DNA of 64,000 nt, from the NCBI GenBank assembly GCA_035222895.1, contig JAVYIG010000892.1, positions 361,857 to 425,856 of the forward strand, given 5' to 3'. This document shows positions 54,342 to 64,000 of this stretch, one piece after another. This DNA is from Strongylocentrotus droebachiensis. Taxonomy: Eukaryota; Echinodermata; Echinoidea; Camarodonta; Strongylocentrotidae. How positions within the stretch are numbered: position 1 is the stretch's first letter; the number at the start of each line of letters is the position of its first letter. The position numbers and the translations under genes were made by a program. The notes under the pieces were generated by a model that was given only the letters and a program-made list of their open reading frames with translations, ran no database searches and was not told where the DNA came from.

Positions 54342-54863
54342 GTTTAGTAGTGCAGGTTCGCCAGCCGAGCAACATCAACATGGAGACCAAACCCATCGCC
54401 AACGGCGTCGCTCCGTCGGAGGACGTCATTGACCACGGCAGCTCGAATTCTCATCCTGACCGCCGTCCCGACGTCGCCGAAGTCGGCATCGACAACCCGA
54501 CGATCGAACTCGGTGACGAGGAACCCATCTCGGTGCACATCATCCGTCCCGAAGTAGCCGGCACCGCCCCGGTGGTCAACCACGGCATCATGCCCAATAA
54601 CAACGTCATGAAAGATGGCTACGCCGACGACCCCTCCGCCTACGAACTCCTCAATGACGCGAAAGTGGTGGAGATGGAAATGGACGATCGAACAATGGTA
54701 TCGGACAAAGATGAATACGAAAAAAACAATGATGACGATGACGAGGAGGAGGAGAGAGAGACATGGGGATCGAAAGTCGATTTTCTCCTATCCGTCATCG
54801 GTTTTTCAGTCGACTTGGCGAACGTGTGGAGGTTTCCATATCTAGTGTACAGGAACGGGGGAG
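54342..54863 (+). CDS. SLC6 monoamine transporter, first coding exon
   Basis: A likely acceptor (atcttccag) at 54333-54341 suggests an intron within the 5' UTR. The chosen ATG is at 54380 (aacATGG, good Kozak). It gives 161 codons plus one base to the donor GTAAGA at 54864. The N-terminus of about 128 residues is long for the family and ends in a run of Asp/Glu. TM1 follows: [20 protein letters not shown] then [14 protein letters not shown]145 matches the Asp that coordinates the amine in DAT (D79) and SERT (D98), and is Gly in amino-acid carriers. 'LANVW' is DAT/NET-like; SERT has LGNVW. Upstream in-frame ATG 54308 lies in the presumed intron. Confidence 0.92.
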
Positions 54864-57800
54864 GTAAGATGATAATTTTCTCACAAATTTCTCTTTTGTT
54901 CTTATTTCATCGTAATCATTACCGATATAGACATATATTTCCGCATACCTAAAGGTTGTACCACTTTGATAGCCTTAACGCGAAGGAAACCAAATATCAA
55001 GGAAATTATGCTTTTCATGTTGGCTTTGTTCGTTATTCCATGATACTCAGTAAGGTACAGCCTATAGGACAAAATAACAACGTTGCCCAGTAGGCTTACT
55101 TTAGACAGTATGTCAATAGTTTACATTATAGTTGTTAGCACTTTCTACAAGTAACTTTAATATTACTTTTTATTATGTTGAAAATGCAGAAATCAAATCA
55201 AATAAACGCTCTTCATTCGTCTAACTTACATCGCCTCTCAAAATTTTACTAAGATTTGCAAGCAATTAGTTTTCTTTCAGTTTCTATCTAAAAACCTCAT
55301 TTTATATATGTACAGCTAACAACTAATTTATTCATATATACCCTTACCTACTTTTGTAATTTTATTAAATATGTGAAAATATGATTTGTCACGAATTATT
55401 ATTCTTACGAATGTGACATATTAAAAGCTTACATCTAAACGTACTCAACAAAGACCCTGAATTCAACCAGTCCACCTTTCATTCCTGAGTTACGAAAAAA
55501 CATTTTAAAAACATGAAATTTACAAGGGGTATGAATAATTTAGTTCTTTACTGTATAAATCTCTCTCTGCTCCCCCCTCCCCCTTCCGATTCTCATAAAG
55601 ATTCTTAAAATGGGTAACTGGACTATACTGGTTTACACTAAACTGAACCCCTCATAATTATGTTAAGGGCTATCTACTTTGTTCGATTTTGTGCTCTTTC
55701 AATGAGATATTGTGTTGAATAAACTAACAAATGTTATCAGTATATCACATGCTCTTTTACGTAATTCTTCTACAAATAGCTCGGAATAGACAGATTGCTG
55801 ATGTGCCCAATTTGACGTTTACAACATGTACATTATGTACAATTAACAATTATATGTTCTTCTTACTCCTTGTAAATTTTATGTTGGTTTGTTGTTTGTG
55901 GTTGTTTTTTGTCGTAATTCAAGAATTAATGGTTAAATTATGGCCTTTGTTGAATACTTATATACATTTCACAACATTGTTCCATTTCTTGTCGGCTCCA
56001 GTCCATTATAAATGAAATTATCAATGATTTTTAAAGATTTATCATTTAACAGTAATATATTCCACACGACTCGATCAGTTTGGTAAGTGCCAAGTTCATG
56101 GTAGTTGTACTCTATATTATATTTGAATTCCATTTATTTTTGTCACACTATTTTGTTTATTTGTTTGGTTGTGGGGGGAAACTTCGCTAATACGTGTATT
56201 CGCTGAATCATTCTTGCTAAATTTAGAAAGTTTGTGAACAAAGCCATTACTACTGTTTAGTATAAATTATACATCGCTTGAATCAGATGATCGTCAAAAG
56301 AAATCACTACATTCAAGAACAATATAACGAGAATAGATTACATAATCAGAAAAGAAAAATCACAACACTACACTTCAAATTATAATTGATTCATTTCTTT
56401 TTCATTTTGCGATGTTTAGGTAGGTAAATATTCGGTATTTTTTTTATTTGTTTGATAGTTTGCCTTGTGTTACGTAAATATGTTACTATTACATCAACTT
56501 GACTTCTTTTTTTTTGGTGGGGGTGGGGGAGCATTCGCAACTTTTCTTACTTTATATATTAATGAGAAACATGGACATACTCGATTTTTTTTAAACGAAA
56601 AAACAATTATACTTATATCGAACAGCACTGTTTATATCGAATTTTCTTACTTTATATATTATGATGAAACATGGACATACTCGTTTTTTTAACGAAAAAA
56701 CAATTATACTTAGATCGAACAGCACTGTTTATATCGTTGAAAGACATTTCATCTGAAATTGTCTCTTTCGACCCTGGTGTATATAGTAAAGAGCACCTCT
56801 GTATCAGGAAATGCAAGTAATAGCGCCGATAGTTCTTCAAGAAAGTGAGACTATTTTTGATTAAGAGTATGTTGAGGCCAGTGATCCGGGCTTTGAGATT
56901 TATATCGGCACAAATATAGGATTGGGGGCTAGGTTGCAGTTGGGCTTTGGAATTAGACCATTGGCTAGACATAGGCTTAGATATAATGTAAGTATATAAC
57001 CATATGGTCAAGTTCTTTCATTGAGTGAAAAAAAACTTCTCGGTTTTTCCGTATCTGCATGGGCAACTGTCATTCGACTTCCAGATTTATCAGTCTTTAA
57101 ACTGCCCTCAGCTCCCCGTTATACGGCCGTTACAGGTATATTTGTTAAAAGTAATAACGGCCCAATAATATTGTAGATGGTTTTTTCAAATAACTTTGAG
57201 GCGATGCGAGTGATGTAGTTAAGATTTTTGAGCTCAAGAATAATTTCTTATTCTAAATTTTCACATAAGTATCATTATGTAGAATCGTTGATGTTGATAT
57301 AAATCAATACAATTACAATCTTTAAAACATTTACTTCCCAATATGACACAAACTCGTATTACTTATAAGAGGAACAAGTATAGATTGATTTATAATTTAC
57401 TAAACTTTGGAGTGTCTTTTACCCCTTGAGTATATCTAACAATGGGAAAATTAAGTCACACTCACTTTTATGCCTGATGTAGTGTATACCTTTAAGCGAA
57501 TTCCAAGTTTGATATATCTGTAATAAAACAATTACGCCTTTCATTTTGTACTTCGTGGAATTGCGCCCGACCAATTTCCGTCGCCATTTTCCTAAAGCTA
57601 TAATATTGTATTATTTTTTACAATTTAAGTAGGTCTATATAGTCCAACCGGAATGGCAACGAATATTTTATAAACAATCTAATAATATTCGTTACCTGGA
57701 AATGTGACCGCCGTTATACAGAAAAACATTGTACTGTAATGACAGTAGACGAAGTGAAAAATACCTCAATTCATAATCAGTTTAGGGATACATTTACAAG

Positions 57801-59259
57801 TTATGTGATCCAATGACTTCCTTTCTGTATTGAAGTATAACTAAATTCTGAAGACTAAAAACCACAAGAACACAAACTACAGAGAGAGAGAGAGAGAGAG
57901 AGAGGTGAACTTTAAAGTCAGACTCGTGGTTTTCTTTCCCGTAAGAAACCAGTGTCAGTATTTTGTCAACCTGACAGAAACTTCACTTCAGATTACATTT
58001 GAAATAAAACGAAGCCTGCTCGAGCCGGAGAAGGGAACCACAATCCTCTAACTAGGACCCCCTCTTTCTTCTCAAACGTCAACAAAATATGTCGTATAGC
58101 TACAGACACAAAACACAAAACTATGTCGTAAAGCTCTTGACAAATAGACCCCCAAAACTTAGTTTGTAGACCTTCATACTGTAAGCCTACTTCTTACCAT
58201 TCAAAGAATAAATTTGACGGAGTCCTTCCAATACATCCCTTTCTTTTTTATTCTGTTTTACATAAGTATATATATCGACATTCCTGCAGGATAAAGAACA
58301 TATAAATAAAGTTAGATAGGAACTCAAGAACTATTATTCTGCGCGGGGAATTCTGTCAACAACAGAGAGTGAAAAGTTTGTCTACAGTCTGCGTATGCTC
58401 TTAGAAAGTGTTTGATAAAACTTACCTGCTCATAAAAGTTTAAAAATACAATGCAGAGCTTAAAAAGCAAGAACATAACAAATACAGCAGAACCAGGATC
58501 ACGTTTATCTAGGACTTCAACATTCGTTGATATAGACGTGGTCCAAGGAGATTATTCTAATTCCTTTCTGGAATTGTATTTACATTTGAATGCTAAAAAG
58601 GGGGAGGAGTTGACTGCACGGAGATGATTTCAATAAACTGTCATCCTCTTTTTTTCCCTCTTCAATACTCCTGACATACATACCCCTGTATCGTATTTTC
58701 AAAGGTCAAACTAGCCTGATAACAAAATAATCATTATTTCTACTCTTTTATTTTTCGGGGGGAGGGGGAGGGGGGCTTCCAACAGCTGTGTCACTTGTGC
58801 AAGGAAAACATAACGTAATCTAGATAGCGAACAGGGATCTAAATTATTTCCACTATTCATTGTTTGATACACCTTTTCAAATAAGAAAATATAAATTTGC
58901 ATACTGTTAGAAGTGTAGTAGTATCGTTATAATAATAATGATAATAATGATGATAATAATAATAATTGTGATTATGACAATGATGGTAATTATAATAATA
59001 AATGATATCATATTCGGAAGCGCCTAAATACGATATACATATATATCTTAATTAATAATAAATAAATAAATAAATTACCATATATATAATTCTTCCTTCC
59101 TTTTCCCACCCTCCCTCCTTTCTCCAGGTGCGTTTCTCATACCTTACGTGTTGTTTCTACTGATCGGCGGGATACCCATGCTGTACATGGAGCTAGCACT
59201 TGGTCAGTACAACAGAGGGGGAGCCATCAGTGTATGGAAGATATGCCCCATTTTTCAAG
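54380..59259 (+). CDS. Monoamine neurotransmitter:sodium symporter (SLC6A2/A3-like), 5' part only
   Basis: The SLC6 family couples Na+ and Cl- gradients to reuptake of neurotransmitters across the plasma membrane. The window holds exons 54380-54863 and 59128-59259, joined in phase 1, giving about 205 residues through TM1 and TM2. TM3-TM12 must lie beyond base 64000. The two-exon product has all expected N-terminal landmarks: WG, D145, the unwound-helix GFSVD, NVWRFPY, NGGGAF, and E-L-A-L-G-Q-Y at the TM2 end. The TM1 residue aligned with DAT A77 / SERT A96 is Ser143. Identity of the substrate (dopamine, noradrenaline/octopamine or another amine) cannot be settled from this part. Confidence 0.88.
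54864..59127 (+). other. SLC6 intron 1 (coding), 4.3 kb
   Basis: AT-rich. It contains a 100-bp tandem duplication (56542-56740), a GA microsatellite at 57882-57903, and AAT/AATA repeats at 58930-59075. I see no intact transposon. Confidence 0.6.
56542..56740 (+). repeat. Tandem duplication, 100-bp unit, two copies
   Basis: 'ttttcttactttatatatta' recurs exactly 100 bases later, and 'aaacatggacatactcg' and 'gaacagcactgtttatatcg' also repeat. The copies differ by a few indels and substitutions, so the event is fairly recent. Confidence 0.85.
59128..59259 (+). CDS. SLC6 monoamine transporter, second coding exon
   Basis: A 132-base exon, the standard size for this SLC6 exon. Acceptor TCTCCAG, donor GTAAGC, phase 1 on both sides. 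It completes NGGG and encodes [20 protein letters not shown] then [11 protein letters not shown] and VWKICPIFQ, close to NET/DAT (AFLIPYTLFL..., [18 protein letters not shown]). It covers TM2 and the start of extracellular loop 1. Confidence 0.95.
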
Positions 59260-59464
59260 GTAAGCTCATTTGAAATATCATACTTGTGCCCCCCCCCCCC
59301 CCCTCCTTGTCAGAGATTTTCTTTCCGCCACTGCAATAATTACTGACTTCCAAAAAATAAAGATTTAATTAAAATAAAATAAAAAGACAGAGATGGTATA
59401 GACTACTTTTTTCTACCATATCCCCATTTTACAAATTTGAGGAAATGATCCGATAAAGGGCACT

Positions 59465-59840
59465 TTAAAGGTAAAGACCAGTTATGGTCATGCGATTGCA
59501 TTGTGAAAGAAACGTTGTGGAATCGATCAGAAAAGGTTGATCATCTAGCATATAAATATTGGTGTGTATACTGCAATCATCAAATTGATAAGAAATTTGG
59601 CCCATTCTTCGTAAAGTTACAAGCACTATACACAGAAAGATGTATATGGGACTACCCTATATCTCTCACAGTCAAATAGATATACTAATTTACCAAATAT
59701 ATCAATTAGTATGCGGTTTCCCGGCAAATTTTGTATCATCATGTATTAGTCAAAACATATTCTTTCACATGATTGGTAATGAGAGCTTCCATTTCATTTT
59801 TTGAAATTGGGGCATTTCCAATACTGGTCTTTACCTTTAA
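59465..59840 (-). mobile_element. TTAA-flanked MITE, copy 4 (SLC6 intron)
   Basis: Ends ttaaaggtaaagaccagtta and actggtctttacctttaa. Its interior is in inverted orientation to 12090/12560: 'gcgattgcattgtgaaagaa', 'ggttgatcatctagcatata' and 'acacagaaagatgtatatgg'. It lies in the intron after SLC6 exon 2. Confidence 0.75.
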
Positions 59841-60783
59841 GCTTATTTCATTAAAATACGTTTGTGATGAAGAGTCATTTGCTCTTAAAATGATTAGCAA
59901 GCGGATCTACTTCTTCAAGATTATCACAAACAATTTAATCAGGTATACGATTGAGAAACATATTATTTGGAGAAAAAGTTAACTTCATGAAGTCCTTCAT
60001 GCAAATAAGATGGAGAGAAGCTTGCATAGAAAATAGTGTTTCAAATTTGGGTAGTAATATAAAACAATACAAAACAAAATTAACACTGAAAAGATTTGTT
60101 CGGTTTATTTCGTCTGCGAAATATCAGGAAATCATTTTTCTTTCTTTTTTAAACAATTTGTTGGAAAATTTTCAATGGACTCCTTTTCTGATTCTTTGCT
60201 TAAATGGAGGGCTTAATTCACTACCAACCAACAGGGATAGTTTTTTTTTCTTATCTATGATGGAACCAGGTTGTGATGTCTTGCTTTAATTCAGCTCGAT
60301 ATGTACATTTCTGATTGGTTGTTCAAAACAAAATATTTCCTGCTCATGGACCGAACGATTCAATACAATTCAATTCTCATATATTTCATTCTCGGTAAAA
60401 AATTACATTGATAAAAAAGATACAAAATAGTTCATAAACAAATTTAGAAAATGAAATGTGGAGCTACATAAATAAAGCCCTTAGGTCTCGTACAAGCGTA
60501 GTTCCCAAAGCATTCAAATCAAAATGTAAAGATTGATTGATTTATTGATGCAGACAATTGAACACAGACATCACAAACGACCACCCGAAACAATTCAGCA
60601 TTAACGGGAACAGGATCGTAATTCTGAAAATGTTTAGCAGGTCTTCGGGTCTTGCAAGGAATCACGACATTGGTATTTAGCAGAAGTGTTTATTGCCTTT
60701 GTATATGAGTTGTACACCTGTAATTTCGAAGAATTGTTAACAAACATCATGAAGCAATTGAGCAAGGCTTAATCAATCTTACC

Positions 60784-60924
60784 CGGGCCCCGTCGCATGG
60801 AAATTGGCATTGAAGGTGACTTTCATGAAAACCTCGAATTGGTTGGCTGTTGGGTGATGTTGTCGTTGTAGCTGATATTGATGGCAAAGTTACCACCAGT
60901 GGTAAGATTTTAGCAACGGGGCCC
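60784..60924. mobile_element. Foldback MITE 'gggccccgtcgcatggaaat'
   Basis: Left gggccccgtcgcatggaaat. Right 'ttttagcaacggggccc'. The gggcccc ends link it to the elements at 33089 and 39360, but the interior (ggtgactttcatgaaaacct, 'gttaccaccagtggtaagat') differs. Confidence 0.65.
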
Positions 60925-61032
60925 AGGTATTTATTGAGTCAAGAGTGGTATACAAATGAAGATTGTGTTACCGGGGCACGAACCCATGACTTTCGCATCC
61001 CCATGCAAGAGATTAAATTACTCGACGACGAA
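60920..61032 (-). mobile_element. Diverged tRNA-SINE fragment
   Basis: On the minus strand 'gatgcgaaagtcatgggttc' and 'gtgccccggtaacac' resemble the B-box part of the SINE heads. It lacks a clear A box. Low certainty. Confidence 0.35.
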
Positions 61033-61138
61033 TCCTCTAAAATCACCATTATTCATTACCTTATGATAACGTTAAGCGCTTAAAAAAAATACAAGTATAT
61101 CGACAAAATTATATACTAATGTAGCTACTATAAGGACT

Positions 61139-61350
61139 GTTATAATGATGATGATGATAATGATGATCGTGATAATGATGATGATGGTGGTGGTGGTGTT
61201 GGTGTTTGTGATTATGGTAGTGGTGTTGGTGGTGGTGGTGATGATAATGATGAGGATGATGAGGATGAGCATCCTCCTCCTACTCCTTCTTCTCATGATC
61301 ATAATTATCATCATCTTCATAATTTTGCTGTCATCATTTTTAGTTAAATA
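61139..61350. repeat. (GAT)n/(GGT)n microsatellite region
   Basis: Long compound trinucleotide repeat of tgatga, ggtggt and gatgag units ending in atcatcatc-type words. Open frames through it are Met/Ile/Val repeats with no gene character. Confidence 0.85.
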
Positions 61351-63307
61351 CTAGTGGCATTCTATCCATCACAAACAATCTTTACGTTCGTAACAAAATG
61401 CATGTAATACAATGTAGCTACAAACGAATAATTGTTCAAAAAGTTTTTCAGCCAGTTTCCATGGAAACGAACTCGACCACATGACATTTACTCTGTTTAC
61501 GTTGTTGACCTGTTTCTCTTGAATTCCGGCATCGCTGACCAAGTATTTGTGATAGATTGAGTCACCTATTCTTGTTGACTGATATCCAGTCCTAACCTAG
61601 CTTCCACGTTGTTGCCAAGTTGTTCGGCATAAAGTATAAATCAACTCAGCGATGATGAACGGAGGTAGAAAAGTTTGCTATCTTTCTTGGGAGTATAAGT
61701 GGGATATGGTGGAAAAACAATCTGTTGCCTGGGATTCAACTATTCAGGTATACTGACTGATCGAGGTATACCCCATATTTTTGTTCTTTTCCAAAAGCTT
61801 TACAGGGCAACACACTTTCTCAGCGTTGGGGTTACGCGGTACATTTACTTTGTACTTTTCCATTTGGGGGAGGGTAGCCGACAAAAAAAATTGCCAACCG
61901 AAAGTTAGAATTTAACTGACCAAAATGTACCGAACAGAAAGTCTCTGCGTATCTATTTTTATGGGGAGGGAGGAGGGGATACAATTGATATTTCTTTTAT
62001 AATGCAGTAGCGGTTCTAGAGAGTGTTCGGGGCTTAAGCACTCCCTATTTCTTCAAGCTCCGCCCCCAAAACGTATTGATTATGAATAAATTTAAGTGAG
62101 GTACGTGAATGAAAGATCCCCAACCCCCCCCCCCCCTAAAACAAAAAGATAATATTAGATATAGTTAGCGCCATTTCATAGAAAACCGTGAGTCAAAGTG
62201 GCGTTAACTTCTTTAAACAAATCCAACGATAACTTTGTTCTTAACAGATATTGTCCTTCCACAACTTATACGAATTCACAAAAACCGTGTAAACTTTAAC
62301 ATGTTCAACCACGGTTCAAACCTTTCTAATATGGTTAAATGACCCACAAGACAGAGATGCAGACCTATTAACAATTGTGTTTTTTTTTTGTGGACAAAAT
62401 GAAAACTAAAATAATTTCTTCTTCTTATTTCATTTTTCTTTCCTTTATAAAGGCGAGTAAAGTAATGCTATTTATTTTGCCTTCATTTCTACCATTTCTG
62501 TTACTGTCAAACTTTTTGTCACTCGTTATAAACCGATGGTTTTGAGCATGCCCCCATTTGAAACCACCGTCGATGATTTGGGCATATAATCTTTATATAT
62601 ATACTAGTAGTGTAAGTTTACTGAGTATGGTTCAACGGTAGTACTATAGCTCAGTAAAACGACACGTTGTTCATAATGACTTTTGTCAAAGTGCATTCAC
62701 CCTCGGGATCGAGTTGGCTATATAATGATTTATGTGTATTTATAGCTACATATTTGTATTATTGCGTGGAAATTAGAGAACATGTTAGTCCCAGTGCATG
62801 TAGCAAGCGTTAGACATATCCCACAAAATCACATTTCTTCGCATCTCGTAATAAGATACATCTGTTGAAGAAAGGAAAAGAAAGAGAGAGATTGCGTCAA
62901 TCACCGTTGCTATGCACATGTAAAAACAAAAACAACAACAACAATAACAAAACAACAACTTTTGAGCTGTACCACAGCTTTTGTGTGCTTAATCATTGTG
63001 GGTGAAAGGGCGTACATACAAACCTTCACCTTTCAAAACGTGTATAACATGGGAAGTGGCTGACGTATACGAGAGCACGAGCCCCCCCCCCCCCCCCGCC
63101 CCCCCCCCCCTTCTGCCCTCCGGGCTGTACCAGCTGTATGGGACTTATGCAGGAAAAGCCAATATTCATGACATTTTGCCGTCACATTATACAGTTCTAA
63201 ACACAACATTGTATAACGTACCACCTGAAGAAAGAAAAAAAAGAGAAATAATAATTTGATTTACCCATGCAGGTAAGCCACATCAGTACTAATACTGCTT
63301 TTCTTGC
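61351..63307. other. SLC6 intron, no feature recognised
   Basis: AT-rich, with poly-C tracts at 62127-62138 and 63082-63110. 'gaaaccaccgtcgatgattt' and similar phrases gave no repeat partner in the window. Expected SLC6 exon 3 is not visible. Confidence 0.5.
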
Positions 63308-63484
63308 GGGCCTGCAATTATGATTACCCCATCAATTGCCAGGTACATAATTTACAACTGGGTAGGGAGTGGCAAATGTCGATTGATGCCTTGTCAAAGG
63401 ACGTAAATGCCGGGGCTAGGATTCGAACCCTAAACCCTTGGATTGAGAGTCAAGTTAATGAACCACTATACCATGACATCTCCA
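63308..63484 (-). mobile_element. tRNA-derived SINE, partial
   Basis: On the minus strand: 'gtcatggtatagtggttcat' (A box TGGTATAGTGGTTCA-like), B box ggttcgaatcc, 'gtcctttgacaaggcatcaa' and 'ctacccagttgtaaattatg'. It aligns with 46836-47101 but is diverged and lacks the tail. Confidence 0.75.
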
Positions 63485-64000
63485 CAATTAATAAAAACGT
63501 ACCAAAAAAAAGAGAGAATCTGACAAAGTCATTGAATGCACTTGGTCCCGTTTGAAATTCATATTTAAAATCGCAACGACAGGTCAACCAATGTAACAGT
63601 CATGAACAATTCAACAAATCTGACACACAACACTAAAACGAGACCCGAATATATGAACCGTATCGGCGATGTTTCTAATAATGTTCGTTTGTCAGAAACA
63701 TGAAATGTTTCAATCTAAGTGTATGTACTGGAAACCCCGTTGGTCGTATACCTATTTTTAGAACAGCAAAATCAATAAAACAATGTGATGAAACATTTAG
63801 GATTAAGGATGCCGAAAAAGAGCACGCGATGTCTTTTACAGTAACCATGTAGCGTATGTGACATAGGGGCGTTCAATCTTAAGCCAACAAGTGATTTAGA
63901 TTAGACCCTGCATAAATCATAGAAATAGTACACCTTCTCGTTCTCAACTCAAGAAAACAAAGAAATACAAATAAGTGTTCGAGCTATTGCAGGTATAATA
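63485..64000. other. Window end, no exon placed
   Basis: AT-rich. The final bases (attgcag then gtataata) could be read as an acceptor, but the polypyrimidine tract is poor and two to three codons are too little to judge. Confidence 0.4.

Noticed and set aside
61072-61354. Met/Ile- and Thr/Ile-rich open frames
   Set aside because: They are translations of a trinucleotide microsatellite.
63986-64000. Start of the third SLC6 coding exon
   Set aside because: 'gcag' then gtataata fits phase 1 (Gly-Ile-Ile), but the expected conserved G-[VI]-G-Y does not appear and the pyrimidine tract is weak.

Overview
The window is animal nuclear DNA: spliced genes with canonical GT-AG introns, tRNA-derived SINEs, and very many short inverted-repeat elements and microsatellites. 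Two conserved genes fix it as a metazoan. Several interspersed families look like ones I recall from sea urchins: the 'atgcctccg' element with its gtccgtccg run, the 'tctcgcctgcgta' element, and the gggccccgtctt foldbacks. I therefore infer an echinoderm, most likely a sea urchin. That inference rests on memory, not on a search.

Gene 1 (1 to about 32,756, + strand) is a complete Acinus (ACIN1) orthologue. Fourteen coding exons can be placed with matching splice phases, giving 1,155 residues. In order these are an N-terminal SAP domain, a long acidic/basic low-complexity region, a KRRWG patch, an RRM split by an intron, an Arg/Glu-rich region, the RSB motif that binds RNPS1 and SAP18, and a short RS tail. 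A 3.1-kb 3' UTR ends at a good poly(A) signal. Acinus is the scaffold of the ASAP complex, which works with the exon junction complex in splicing.

Gene 2 (54,380 rightward, + strand, cut off by the window end) is the start of an SLC6 neurotransmitter:sodium symporter. Two coding exons carry a long acidic N-terminus, TM1 with the monoamine-specific aspartate, and TM2. The sequence is closer to dopamine/noradrenaline transporters than to serotonin transporters. Its promoter and 5' UTR exon(s) should lie in the 33-54 kb interval but could not be pinned down. A CpG-richer stretch at 36.1-37.3 kb with a perfect CRE is one candidate.

The introns and the intergenic region are mostly repeats. ACIN1 intron 4 (10.4 kb) is the richest. 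It holds a three-level nest of elements at 7,330-9,720, two near-identical copies of an element carrying a piece of LINE reverse transcriptase, an inverted partner of an element in intron 1, and a 1.4-kb element with internal tandem arrays. The intergenic region (32.8-54.3 kb) holds SINEs, LINE 3' tails, several foldbacks, a hAT-like element carrying a zinc-finger fragment, and a striking 414-bp foldback whose arms are a minisatellite. I see no virus-derived element, CRISPR array, rRNA or independent tRNA gene.

The two genes have no evident functional link. The unusual content is in the repeats: how they are built, how they are nested, and how they sit around the ACIN1 exons.
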